DNA of 64,000 nt, from NCBI GenBank assembly GCA_037953625.1, contig CM075652.1, positions 57,281,501 through 57,345,500 of the forward strand, read 5' to 3'. A program made the position numbers and the translations under genes. Below the pieces are notes generated by a model. That model was not told where the DNA came from. It saw only the letters and a program-made list of their open reading frames with translations, and did no database searches. The DNA is from Crotalaria pallida. Its lineage: Eukaryota; Streptophyta; Magnoliopsida; Fabales; Fabaceae. Below, piece after piece: positions 10,225-21,529 of the stretch (its first letter is position 1; each line of letters starts with the position of its first letter).

Positions 10225-11716
10225 GAAATCCATTCTATTGAGAAGAACGAGACATGGGAGCTGACAGACTTGCCGGTAGACAAGAAGCCAATAGGAGTGA
10301 AGTGGGTGAACAAAACAAAGTACAAACCCAATGGTGATGTTGATCGTTTCAAGGAAAGGTTGGTTGCGAAGGTATATAAGCAAAACCCAGGTATTGATTA
10401 TTTTGAGGTATTTGCTCCTGTTGCTAAATTAGATACTATTCGTATGATTATCTCACTCTCTGCTCAAAATAAGTGGAAGATATATCAAATGCATGTTAAG
10501 TCCGCTTTTTTAAATGGTGCACTAGAAGAAGAAGTATATGTTGAGCAACCTGCAGGTTATGTGATCAAGGGAAAAGAAGACAAGGTGTATAGGTTGAAGA
10601 AAGTATTATATGGATTGAAGCAGGCACCAAGAGCGTGGTATAAGAAGATCGATTCCTATTTCATGGAGCATGATTTTGAAAGATGTCCATTTGAGCATAC
10701 TTTATATGTTAAATTTGTTGATCCTAGAGATATTCTTATTGTGTGTTTATATCTTGATGATCCAATCTTCACTGGCAATAATCTTAAGATGATTGTGAAA
10801 TTCAGGGAGGCTATGATAAGCCATTTTGAAATGACAGATATGGGCTTGATGTCTTATTTTCTCGGCATCAAAGTAGTTCAACAAAATGATGGAATTTTTA
10901 TCTCTTAGAAGAAATATGCTAGTGATATTTTGAAGAAATTCAAGATGGAGAATTCAAAAACAATTTCTACACCAATGGAAGAAAAGTTGGAGTTGAAGCT
11001 GACAAGAGAAAATGGAGGTAAAAAGGTGGAATCAAAATACTACAAGAGTTTGATTGAGAGTCTCGGATATTTGACTGCTACAAGGCCCGAAATTTTTTAC
11101 GGAGTAGGATTGTTGGGCAGATTCATGGAGGAGCCACGCGATTGTCATTTGCAAGGAGTTAAAAGAATACTTCGATATATCAAAGGTACTCTGACTGATG
11201 AAATTTTTATGCCAATGATAATAATGTGAAACTTGTTAGGTACACAGATAGTGATTGGGCCGAAGACATTGACACAAGGAAGAGCATGTCAGGGTACGCA
11301 TTTCATCATGGCTCAGGTGCAATATGTTGTCATCGAAAAAACAACTGATGGTTGCACTATCTACCGCCGAAGCAGAATATATGGCAACAACCAGTATTGC
11401 TACACAATCAGTATGGACAAGGAGAATTCTTGAAGTGTTGCATCAAAATCAAAATACTCCCATCGAAATATTTTGTGACAACAAGTATGCTATTGCATTA
11501 TCCAAAAATCCAGTTTTTCATGAAAGGTCCAAGCACATAGATATTCCCTTCCACAAAATTCGAGAATTAATAGCTGAGAAAGAAGTGCTAATCGAATATT
11601 GTCATACTGAAGAACAAGTTGATGATATTTTCACAAAACCGTTGAAAATGGAGTTATTCTACAAGTTGAAGAAAATGCTAGAAATGACAAAGCTTGGTTT
11701 AAGGGAGGCAATGTGA
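10225..11716 (+). pseudogene. Copia reverse transcriptase and RNase H region
   Basis: The conserved entry WELTDLPVDKKPIGVKWVNK is followed by the finger/palm segment FAPVAKLDTIRMI, the LYGLKQAPRAWY motif and the active site YLDD at about 10749-10760. A TAG at 10906-10908 interrupts the frame within FLGIKV..IFIS. The same phase then resumes to about 11229. RNase H follows in two further phases: YTDSDWAED at 11241 and ALSTAEAEYMA at about 11351, through HIDIPFHKIRE to the end at 11716. At least one stop and two frameshifts are present, so it is non-functional. Confidence 0.92.
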
Positions 11717-12070
11717 GAAAGTTAAACCGAAGCAAAATAAATTAGCAATCCATTTTACATAATCAATAAGTTAAGTTATGTTTAAATTAGTAAGAGTAAC
11801 AAATTGCCATATAACAAGTTACTCATGGGAAAATTCTCACTGTTTATGTTATTTCAATTTCATCATTAAAGCTTGTAACAATTAGTAGCATTTTGTAGCC
11901 TATATAAGTGATGCCTCGGTGCATTGTTATAGCAAGGCATAAGTGAATAAAATACAATTCAAGTATAATAAAGCTATAAAGTTCTCTTCCTCTTTGTGAG
12001 TGCATTGTGTGAGTTTAAGAGAGAATAATAAATATTTCTTTGGTGAATTAAATTAGTATTTGTGACATCA
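11712..12070 (+). repeat. 3' LTR of the copia element, internally deleted
   Basis: It follows a polypurine tract (TTTAAGGGAGGCA, ending just before 11712). It matches the 5' LTR without the SINE. It lacks about 230 bp that in the 5' LTR lie between two TTGGTG words (in CCTTGGTGTTATG and CACTTGGTGAATT). One TTGGTG remains, so deletion between short direct repeats is the simplest explanation. Confidence 0.9.
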
Positions 12071-12071
12071 A

Positions 12072-12217
12072 TAAATACACATTTAGTTCGGATGTATCAA
12101 TTTGATCCCTTAAGTTTTTTGAATATACCAATTTGATTCTTAAAATATGAACGACTAAGTTGATATGTAAGACAATTTTGGGGACCAAATTGATACATCT
12201 GAAAAATATGTATTTAT
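12072..12217. repeat. Foldback (MITE-like) inverted repeat
   Basis: The arms 12072-12109 and 12181-12217 are imperfect inverted copies. The best core is GATGTATCAATTTGATCCC (12091) against GGGACCAAATTGATACATC (12181). The copia element sits exactly at the outer end of the left arm. No duplication could be defined. Confidence 0.55.
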
Positions 12218-13212
12218 AATTTTCAAAAACTAAGTTGATTTAGTAAGAAAAATCAAGGACTAAATGAATACTCCACCCCTAAAACAATTGACAGAAAATA
12301 AATTTTATTTTTCCACCCCTCGCCTCCAGCCTTAATCCAACATTCAAACCGAATATAAACATTTTTCCTCTTCTCTCACCGTTGGATTTCAATGTACAAA
12401 CCTAACAATAGGAATTTATATACAGTGGGGTGCTTATCTTAGTCTGTTATTTTCCATTCTAAATTATGATTGTATATAATACTTCATTGCATATCTTTTG
12501 TTGATATAAGATTTTAAGACATGATTTATCTTCTTTTTCTAATTTTCTCATCATTCATTAATCATAATATTAATTTGATTCTCTTTTTTCTCCTATCTAT
12601 ATAGGTATTTTAATCAAAAATTTATTTCAATTAATTATTTATTAATAAGTGTACATCAAAACCAACAATATTTCACAGATCATGGGGCATTGGGGTGAGT
12701 AGCGGGAGAGAAAGGTATAAACAAACACAGCATAACCTCTATTCGTGCGATGATAAGAAAATAACTTTGGAACTAAATAGCATTTTTTTTAATTATCTTT
12801 TAAAAAAATTAACAAGTACTAGTAGGTGTTTTATGCTGTTATTTTCGTATACAAAAGAAAATTGTATCCGGCTTACGAACACAAACTTTACATAAAAAGT
12901 TTAATCAGGCGTATTGACTATTGAGCTTCATGACATCTAGAGTCTAAAGAATTAGCAATGCTAAAAATTTAAAGGTATTTCTGAGCTTCTGAGAGGAAAG
13001 GGCGTGGCTCATATATCACACAACAAATGCTAAGAAACATATTCTAATTGCATAGAGTGATCATGCTAGAGAATTGGCTGACAATCATTACGATTATTGC
13101 AATTTGTGCAAGAGCCTATTCCACTGTATTGCGAAACACCACTTATCTGATGTGAGTTTGTTTAAAAATTGGTACTACTTTGTCATTCAAAACTCAAAAG
13201 AATACTCCAATG
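12218..13212. other. AT-rich spacer downstream of HSP70
   Basis: No coding region, RNA gene or clear element is visible. The frames at 12695-12895 and 13074-13298 have no family resemblance and lie in AT-rich DNA. Confidence 0.5.
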
Positions 13213-13354
13213 AAACATTTTACTTAAAACCAGAAAACCACATGAAATACACTACTAAATGGCAAAATATTATAAATAGATCAAAACATTTTACTTAAAA
13301 CCAGAAAACCACATGAAATACACTACTAAATGGCAAAATATTATAAATAGATCA
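13213..13354. repeat. Perfect or near-perfect 71-bp tandem duplication
   Basis: Two adjacent copies (13213-13283 and 13284-13354), each starting AAACATTTTACTT and ending TAGATCA, lie about 165 bp beyond the HSP70 stop codon. By eye I see no difference between them, implying a recent duplication in the 3' flank or 3' UTR. Confidence 0.9.
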
Positions 13355-13519
13355 ATTCAGTAGCATGTGTCAAAAAATCCAGCAAAATGTGACACGATGC
13401 TACTAAAAATCCAACACAGTGCAAAAGAGCACTTAAAATACTTTTAAAAACAAGTCTTTATAGAACCAAATCCGATAGAATGAAACTAAAACTGTAAATA
13501 AAGCAAAAGGCAACTAAAT

Positions 13520-16231
13520 TTAGTCGACTTCCTCAATCTTGGGGCCAGCACCACTTCCACCAGCAGGAACATCATCATCCATTGAAGCACCAACATCAGG
13601 TCCAGCACCACCCTGGTACATCTTTGCAATGATCGGGTTGCAGATGCTTTCCAACTCCTTCATCTTGTCCTCAAACTCATCAGCCTCTCCGAGCTGGTTG
13701 GCGTCTAGCCACTGGATTGCACCCTCGATGGCATCCTCAATCTTCTTCTTGTCAGCTGGGTCAAGCTTTCCTCCGATCTTCTCATCCTTCACGGTGTTCC
13801 TCATGTTGTATGCATAATTCTCCAAAGCATTCTTTGCCTCCACTTTCTTCTTGTGCTCTTCATCTTCAGACTTGTACTTCTCTGCCTCTTGAACCATCTT
13901 TTCAATCTCTTCCTTTGACAACCTACCCTTGTCATTGGTGATGGTGATCTTGTTCTTTTGACCGGTAGTTTTGTCTTCGGCAGAGACATTCAAGATACCA
14001 TTGGCATCGATGTCAAAGCACACCGTGATCTGTGGAACACCCCTGGGTGCAGGAGGAATGCCAGAGAGTTCGAATTTTCCCAACAAGTTGTTGTCCCTTG
14101 TCCTTGTTCGCTCACCTTCATAAACCTGGATCAACACGCCAGGTTGGTTGTCAGAATAGGTAGAGAAAACCTGTTCTTTCTTTGTAGGGATTGTGGTGTT
14201 CCTTGGGATCAAGACAGTCATAACACCACCGGCAGTCTCCAAACCAAGTGAGAGTGGGGTGACATCAAGAAGGAGAAGATCCTGAACCTTCTCGTTGCCC
14301 TCACCACTCAAGATAGCAGCTTGAACAGCAGCACCATATGCAACGGCCTCATCAGGGTTAATGCTCTTGCAGAGCTCCTTCCCATTAAAGAAATCCTGAA
14401 GAAGTTGTTGAACCTTGGGGATTCTAGTGGACCCACCGACAAGAACAACATCATGGACACTCCTCTTGTCCATCTTAGCATCTCTCAGACACTTCTCAAC
14501 TGGTTCCATACACTTCCTGAACAAATCCATGTTGAGCTCCTCAAATCTGGCACGGGTAATTGGGGAGTAGAAATCAATACCCTCATAGAGAGAATCAATT
14601 TCAATGGTGGTCTGGGCAGTAGATGACAGAGTTCTCTTTGCCCTCTCACAAGCAGTCCTCAACCTCCTAAGTGCTCTGGGGTTGCCAGAGATATCCTTCT
14701 TGTTCTTTCTCTTGAATTCCTGGACAAAGTGGTTCACCATCCTGTTGTCAAAATCTTCACCTCCAAGATGAGTGTCACCGGCTGTGGCCTTCACCTCAAA
14801 GATACCCTCTTCAATAGTAAGTAAGGAGACATCAAAAGTACCACCTCCAAGATCAAAAATCAAGACATTCTTCTCACCAACACTGGTAGCCTTCTTGTCA
14901 AGACCATAAGCAATGGCCGCAGCAGTGGGCTCATTGATAATACGCATGACATTAAGACCAGCAATGACACCAGCATCCTTGGTAGCTTGGCGCTGAGAGT
15001 CATTGAAGTAAGCAGGGACTGTAACAACAGCGTTCTTGATGGTAGTACCAAGATAAGCTTCAGCAATCTCACGCATCTTAATGAGAACCATGGAAGAGAT
15101 TTCTTCGGCAGCAAACTGCTTGTCCTCACCCTTGTAGCTGACCTGGATCATTGGCTTATCACCGGGTCCAGCAACAACCTTAAAAGGCCACAGCTTAATG
15201 TCACTCTGGACAGAGGCATCACTGAGTCTACGACCAATCAACCTCTTGGCATCTATGAAACAAACAAACAAACAAGCACAACATAAATAAGTAATCCAAC
15301 AGTTCACAACTAATAAATTAATTAATAAATAAAAAATCAATTAAACAAGAAAACAAACAAAACACGCTGCTGAACTCAACTCAACTTTGACCTTTTTATT
15401 TCTATCGTATGAAACATAATAAGAAGCATACAACCTCGATACATTCACAACAAAACCCGTAAATATAACAGTGGATCTATAAACATGCAACCTTCGATAC
15501 ACTATTATCAAATCTACAAAAGAAATTGTACATGGCAAATATCCGAACTGATTTAACAAAGACAACCATAAATCTTTTAAATTAACCTAAGATATAATTG
15601 GTACTTATAGCATGCTCAAAATTCAAATTCGAAAGGTAACCATAGTCATGGACTCTCAATTAATTAGCTTTCAGTTAAAAATCGACATTGAAAAGCACAT
15701 ATATCACAAACAAAAAGCAAAACAGAACCTCAAAATAAAATTTTTTATTTTAAAAAAAAATGGCAAAAAATATTATATGCCCTCCATGAAGCTTAATATA
15801 TTTCATTTATCGCATCAAGTAACAGATATAAACGTAACAGTGTGAGAGTTTCATGACCAAATAAACCAGAAAAGTCAGCATATTTAACATTAAACCAAAT
15901 CTCAAAACTTTACAAGAACATAAAGCCATAACAGCGTAAAAAAAAAAATAACAGATCTAGAAAAAGAAAAAGAAAAAAGAGTTAAAAAAACAAAGGTAGC
16001 AAAGTTCAGATCTTTACCAAAGACGGTGTTGATGGGGTTCATGGCGACCTGGTTCTTAGCAGCATCACCAATGAGACGCTCGGTATCAGTGAACCCAACA
16101 TAAGACGGCGTCGTTCTGTTTCCCTGATCGTTAGCAATGATCTCAACACGGTCATGTTGCCACACACCGACGCAAGAGTAAGTGGTACCGAGATCGATTC
16201 CGATAGCAGGACCCTCTCCTTTACCAGCCAT
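13520..16231 (-). CDS. HSP70: Cytosolic heat shock protein 70 (HSP70/HSC70), two exons
   Basis: ATP-dependent chaperone of the cytosol and nucleus. Exon 1 is 16231-16018 and exon 2 is 15252-13520 on the minus strand. The intron of 765 bp has a GTAAAG donor and ATAG acceptor and splits an Asp codon (TTT-G/AT-GCC, giving F-D-A-K-R), the usual intron position for plant cytosolic HSP70. The coding total is 1947 nt, 648 residues plus stop, normal for the family. The nucleotide-binding domain shows IGIDLGTT (about residues 10-17), IFDLGGGTFDV (about 200-210) and VLVGGSTRIPKV. The C-terminus is the TPR-co-chaperone tail EEVD, so it is not an organellar or ER form. No lesion was seen. The apparent N-terminal extension at 15253-15340 is intron read-through. 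Confidence 0.97.
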
Positions 16232-16350
16232 TGTTTTGTTATCTTTGAGCTGCGAAGTCAGCGTTGTAAAGAAAGAGGGAAGAAGGGTGTCTGTGAGATT
16301 TCAAAACACAGTTGAGTTTGAATGTGGACGAGGCACGGTGCAGTGTTGGT

Positions 16351-16409
16351 GTTATATAGTGTGGGTTTTAGGGTTTGTGATGTGATATTTTTGTTTTTCT
16401 AGAATGTTC
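16351..16409 (-). promoter_or_regulatory. HSP70 promoter: TATA box and heat-shock element
   Basis: Reading on the minus strand, an ACTATATAAC TATA box lies at 16360-16351, about 120 bp before the ATG. About 37 bp further upstream, 16397-16409 holds TTCTAGAATGTTC, three perfectly spaced alternating TTC/GAA pentamer cores, a canonical heat-shock-factor site. The gene is therefore predicted to be heat inducible, possibly on top of constitutive expression. Confidence 0.8.
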
Positions 16410-16916
16410 TGTGACCCTGGTGGGAGCCGTTGGATGTGTTTAGCTAATTTGGACGGTTGCAGATTAGATTTACTAGTATTTTTTTATTACTTTTACTTAT
16501 AAATCAATCATAGCTAACCAATTAATGGTAGATAATATGTTGATAATGTAAAAAAAAAATTTTACATTATCAGTGCATATATTATTTTTATTTTTTTTTA
16601 CCAATCTTCATTGGGGGCTTGACTTGTTTTTTTCGGTCTTTTCCCTCGTGTTTCCTTTACTTTAAAGAATAAAATACTATAAAATAATTTTATTCAAAAA
16701 AACTATAAAATAATCAAATCAAATAGTGTTCTTTTTAATTTAAGAAAGTGATAGGTTTTTTTATATATATTTAAGAAGATTGTGTTATATATCATGGAAA
16801 ATGTTAATAAGTGTCTTTAAGGTTTTGTTTAAGGAGATAAAAAAAAGTAGTTTTGTATTAAAAAATGATGTATTTTGTATATCGAAAAGTATTGGAATTA
16901 GTTTTTTAACAATAAA
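16410..16916. other. AT-rich spacer upstream of HSP70
   Basis: No gene is visible. A short palindromic AT stretch is present at about 16520-16590. The frame at 16780-17040 overlaps the MITE and is not credible. Confidence 0.4.
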
Positions 16917-17475
16917 GGCTAAACTGCTCATTTGGTCTTTTATCTTATTTTTTTATTGTAATTTGGTCTCTTACCTTTATTTGGTATCAATTTCGTCTCT
17001 TACGTTTCAAATCGTTAACACCGTTAGTTTCAACCATTAGTCTTCTTTGTTGATTCGAAATCGTCTTTATTCTACTCGATCCTAGTGAATAGTTAAGCTT
17101 CAACTCACATTTTTGTCTCTTCAGTTTGTGTCCTAATAGAGAAAATGTTTCCCTCCAAGAGACTGTGAATGAGTTTCTGAAACACTCTTCCTTCCTCCCT
17201 TGATAAGATTTAGCGAAGAAGGTGAAACATAAGCTCCAAAACGACAGCGTTTTGGGCCACAAATTATGTGGACACGAAGAGGGACACGTGTTCAGTGCCA
17301 CATGTATAATTAATGGCCACGTAAAATTAAATTTGATAGTGTCAACAACAACTGATTATTGGGATTAACGGTGTTAACGATTTGAAATGTAAGGGACAAA
17401 ATTGATATCAAATAAAGGTAAGGGACCAAATTGAAATCAAAAAATAAGGTAAGAGATCAAATGAGTAGTTTAGCC
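16917..17475. mobile_element. MULE-type MITE with long terminal inverted repeats
   Basis: The ends GGCTAAACTGCTCATTTGG (16917) and, in reverse complement, GGCTAAACTACTCATTTGA (ending 17475) start inverted repeats of about 118 bp that run to CGTTAACACCGTTA. The flanks are 9-bp duplications with one difference, AACAATAAA (16908-16916) and AATAATAAA (17476-17484). Long inverted ends with a 9-bp duplication fit Mutator-like elements. The 320-bp interior holds no transposase. Confidence 0.85.
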
Positions 17476-17557
17476 AATAATAAATTACCTTCTTTGTATT
17501 TCTTAAAGAGTGTCCTTAGGCACTCATTATATATCTATGAATTTTTGAAATATCGTT

Positions 17558-19618
17558 TGTTGGAAATCAAGCTTGCCCTAAAGGACGTAAAGAGTTATGC
17601 TAGAAGATTTCTAGAAGATAGTTTTGATAATAACAACATATTCCAAGTTTCAAGCATCAAATCTCAAGATCAAGTTTCAGGCTCAAGGCTCAAGCTCTCA
17701 TGTTCAAAGTTTTGTATAGCCTTGCCCGTAGGAAAGTTGTAAGGTAATGAAGTTTTATTACAAGTGGGTAATGTCCAAATGAGTTTTTCAAATAAAGGAG
17801 AGGAAAAAGATTTTTAGTGAAAATCAGTTTTTAACTTAGTTTCTGTGAAAATGCATGATGAAACAACTCTAGATGATTTTATCTAAGTCATGAAAATCTA
17901 TTTTTACAAGTGCAAGAGGAGATAATCGATTACCTTATCAAAGTAATCGATTACTTTTGTTGCATCATAGAAAATCCAGAGAGTATGTAATCGATTATGT
18001 GAACTTGACTAATCCATTACTTTTTGAATGAGAGTAATCAATTACTTAGATCAAGTAATCGATTATAATTGTTGCATCATACATTTTCCAGGGGCAAAGT
18101 AATCGACTACTGCCCTGAGTAATCGATTATCTAATGTTGCATCTCACTCATTCAAGAGGCTTTGTAATCGATTATTAGATTAATGATAATTGATTATATG
18201 AGTTGCATCATATACTAAACAGGAGTGAAGTAATCGATTAACTGGTATGATGTAATCGATTTCTGGTTTTTCAAAAGGATTTCAAAGTTTCCATTTTAAA
18301 GGGGATAATCGATTACCTTCTCTGAAGTAGTCGATTACATTAAGTTTTATTGAAAAACGTGCCAGAATCATTTTGATTTATTTCCATATTTGTTTTTACA
18401 TAATTGATTCTGATTTATTTCCAAAATTCGAATTTGATTTTGTTTTTGAAAATATTCCTTATTTGTTTTAAGAATCAAATCTTTGATTTATCTTCTAAAT
18501 CTTTTTTATTTGGTTTTGATTTTAAAATTTATTTTATTCTATTTTATTTTATTTTATTTCTTAAAACTTTTTGATTTGATTCTGATTTTATTTTTCAAAT
18601 TCAAATTTCAAATATTTTCAAATCTTTGGTTTTATTCCTTAAATCTTTAAGATTTGTTTTTGATTTTAAAACATGTGTTAGTTTTTGTTTTTATAAAAGG
18701 ATTTGAATCATTCCTATTTTCTTAGAACCCTTGTTGATCACTTCTTCTTCTTCGAGCTTTTCATGTTCATATTATTTTTGAAAAGAAAACTTTCTTTTGG
18801 CCTTATCACTTGTGAATTAATCCTTCATTGCTATAGTGGCATAGTGCTTATTGTTGTATCAGTGTTATCTAGAACACACATTTGTTAGTGGCCTTTTATT
18901 GTTGTATATGCACTAATAAGAGTGCATTATAGTTGTTGTACCCAATCACCATATCTATAACCGTGGTTGTAAAGGGGAGTGTGACCCTTAGTATTTAGGG
19001 TGAGGAACCCTTGTTGTATCTGGGGTAGTGGCTAGACGAACGGTAGGACACCTAGTAGAAAGGGCTACCTTGGGTTCTAGGAAGTGGCTTCCTAGTGTTG
19101 TGTTTTCCCTAGCGAACGGAGGTTCCTAGTAGTGTGCGGGACGCTCTTGCTTGTAATTGGGGCTGGTTGGCCCTGCTTTGATTAGTGAAGAAAAGCTCAA
19201 GCGGGTCGCTTGGGGACTGGACGCAGGTCTTTTGCTGGAAAGGCTGAACTAGTATAAAAATCTCTGGTGCAATCTCTCTAACCCTCATCTCTTTATTTTT
19301 CGTTATTATTGTTGCATGTACGTAGTTGTTATATTTATTCTTCTTGCAACATAACGATTATTTTCTCAATATATTAATTTAATTATTTTAAATTAATCAA
19401 CGTGCGTTAGACCTTTCCTTGTTATAGTGTTTCTTATCTTCGCGCGTAATATTAATTGTTGTTATTTGCTTCCGCATAATCGTTTTCATCGTTATAATAG
19501 TTTTTCTCTGCAAATCTCTTTAAGTTTGTTGAAAACGATTTGAAACCAACGTTTGCAAATGATTTTATAAAAACCCAATTCACCCCCCCCTCTTGGGTGA
19601 CGGCTGTCAATCCTTACA
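17558..19618 (+). mobile_element. Solo LTR of a Ty1-copia (SIRE-like) element
   Basis: The 2061-bp segment begins TGTTGGAAAT and ends AATCCTTACA, with a perfect 5-bp duplication TCGTT on both sides (17553-17557, 19619-19623). TTCACCCCCCCCTCTTGG near the 3' end is shared with the copia LTR at 409-1954. About 14 copies or variants of the palindrome TAATCGATTA lie at 17925-18340. No internal domain is present, so it is a solo LTR left by LTR-LTR recombination. Orientation is inferred from the C-run near the 3' end. Confidence 0.85.
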
Positions 19619-19631
19619 TCGTTTACAAACA

Positions 19632-19662
<31 letters not shown>

Positions 19663-21529
19663 TAGATATCAATATATCATCGTACAATAATTTAAATTTA
19701 ACACATTTTTATTTTCTCTTCATTCGTCGCAAATGAAAATTTTCACTAAAATAATTACACTTAAAACTTTTTAAATTATTTTTGTTGAATACATTCAAAT
19801 TAATTAAAAAGGAAATGCATATAAAAAAAGTCCATTCTTGTATAAGCCAATGTGATTATCGGAGGATCAAGAACAAAGGTCTCCATTGGGTCAAAAATGG
19901 TGTTAGAATGATGATTTCTTAGTTGCTTTGTGGTGCTCTTTCAATGGCCTTACTCTCCATCCTAATCACCAACTTAGCATCCATGTGGCATAATGGCCGA
20001 TTGAACCATCAAGATTCCAATTGAGCTAACACGTCGGGAGGTTTGATTGGACCATTAAGAGGATAATCATGCTAACTCCTCAGGCGATTGGACATAAAGA
20101 GGTCTATTACCTTAACACGTCGCGTGGCATGAATGTCGGTCGAGACATTGAGGCCGATACTATAATCAAAGACGATTGACTATGATCAATTGGTCATTAC
20201 TTGACAAGACTCAATTATATTCCCAGTCCATCAATCATTTCAAGTGTTCTTTTCGATGTCTAACATAGAAGCTCACTTATCCCAAAAGTTGACAAGACCA
20301 TCAACTTTGGGCAAAGCCCAAGGCCTCACCAGATGTGCTTATAAATACTCACTCATTTCCAAATGAACAATAAGCTAGGATCACTATACACCTGCTCCCA
20401 CTTCTCTCTACTCACATTACTCTTCTTTAATATCTATGTTAAGTGCAATTGTATAATCCTTTGATTACAATCATAATATATATATACTCCACTAACTTAA
20501 GCGTCAGGGAACGCGTAGCGACCCACCTGGGGTGAATCAAGGACGGTCCCAGTCTGACAGTCCATTTAGCTTCCTCGTCACTCGAGTCAACTCAGACAAC
20601 TCTCTATATCATACTCAACAAACATTAGTGATTGCACAACAACTTGAGGTGGACTTGCCTCGCCTTTGGAAGAGGTTAACTTGACAGCGGGTTGTTGGCA
20701 TAAGAAAATAGGTGTTGTGTTGGGTGGGGTTGTACTTTGCTTAAGATGAGTGATAAAAAAAAGTGAAGAACCCTGAAGTGACAAAGTGAAGAGTTTTGAG
20801 GCTTCACTATTAAAAATTAACAAAGTAAAAAAATGAAAAAGTTGCATTGGGCTGATTCGAATAAGGGTTAATTTTTAATTGTCTCATAAATTATACACAA
20901 CTTATTCACCTAAAATTTGTACACAAGGATTGTGAGTTAAGCTCAAAAAGTCTTATTAGTGAGCATAAGATATTTTAGAAGCTCTTTCAAATAGGTACAC
21001 AAGTGCTTATGACGCGAAATGAGCCTAATTGAGCTAACAATAAGCTTTTCGAGAGACCACCTTAGTTTGGTTAAAAATTGTTTAATTTTCTATGAAGTTA
21101 TGAAAAGTGAAAACACACTAGTTGGTGGTTGTTTGCTCGTACGGTTTTTATTAATAAAAAAAATTTAATATATATTTTTACTATCTAATATCATAATGTA
21201 TTAAACATTGAATAGAATATTAACGTACTATTATATTGAGTGTTATATTAAGAGTTAAAATATTGAATATCAACCGTTACAAATATAAAGATCAAGTTCT
21301 TCAAGATTTTTATTATTATTATTATTATTATTAACAGTTTTTAAAAAACAGTTTTTACCAAAGAACATGATAAAATGATATAATGTTTCAGGGATTAGCA
21401 TATCTTATAGTAAAGTATTCATGTTCGTATAATGATGATGATAATTTAGAATCAATATATCATATATCAAAGAAAAAGAAAAATAGTTAAGCATGCATTA
21501 TCAACATCAACATATTATTATTATTATTA
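19619..21529. other. Intergenic DNA with decayed LTR-like remnant and microsatellites
   Basis: A (TA)n run lies at about 19633-19655. Between 19860 and 20590 is non-coding DNA whose end (CTAACTTAAGCGTCAGGGAACGC, about 20492-20514) resembles the 3' part of some plant gypsy LTRs. This is weak. An (ATT)n run lies at 21307-21333. The minus-strand frame 20587-20847 (86 codons) has no recognisable family. No gene is supported. Confidence 0.4.

Larger units (their letters stand above)
5954..12070 (+). mobile_element. Complete, decayed Ty1-copia retrotransposon with nested insertions
   Basis: Both LTRs start TGTGAGAAAGTTAAAC and end GACATCA. The element is flanked by a 5-bp target-site duplication ATAAA (5949-5953 and 12071-12075). 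The primer-binding site matches initiator-Met tRNA (TGGTATCAGAGC at 6663). The domain order gag, protease, integrase, reverse transcriptase, RNase H is that of copia. Coding frames are broken by at least three in-frame stops (7689, 8496 and 10906) and at least three frameshifts (near 8958, 11230 and 11320). A SINE sits in the 5' LTR and a 906-bp hAT-like element splits pol. The element is inactive. Confidence 0.93.

Noticed and set aside
9934..10230. N-terminal extension of the reverse-transcriptase frame
   Set aside because: It is sequence of the hAT-like insertion fused by chance to pol. The duplication GAAATCCA marks the border.
13520..15340. A separate 606-residue HSP70 and a separate 109-residue HSP70 N-terminus (15902-16231)
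   Set aside because: They are the two exons of one gene. The extra residues are intron read-through on both sides of a clean GT-AG intron.
20490..20580. 3' end of a gypsy LTR (CTTAAGCGTCAGGGAACGC)
   Set aside because: Similarity is limited to a short phrase with no LTR partner or primer-binding site.
20587..20847. 86-residue minus-strand frame
   Set aside because: No family resemblance, no neighbours or splice context that support it.
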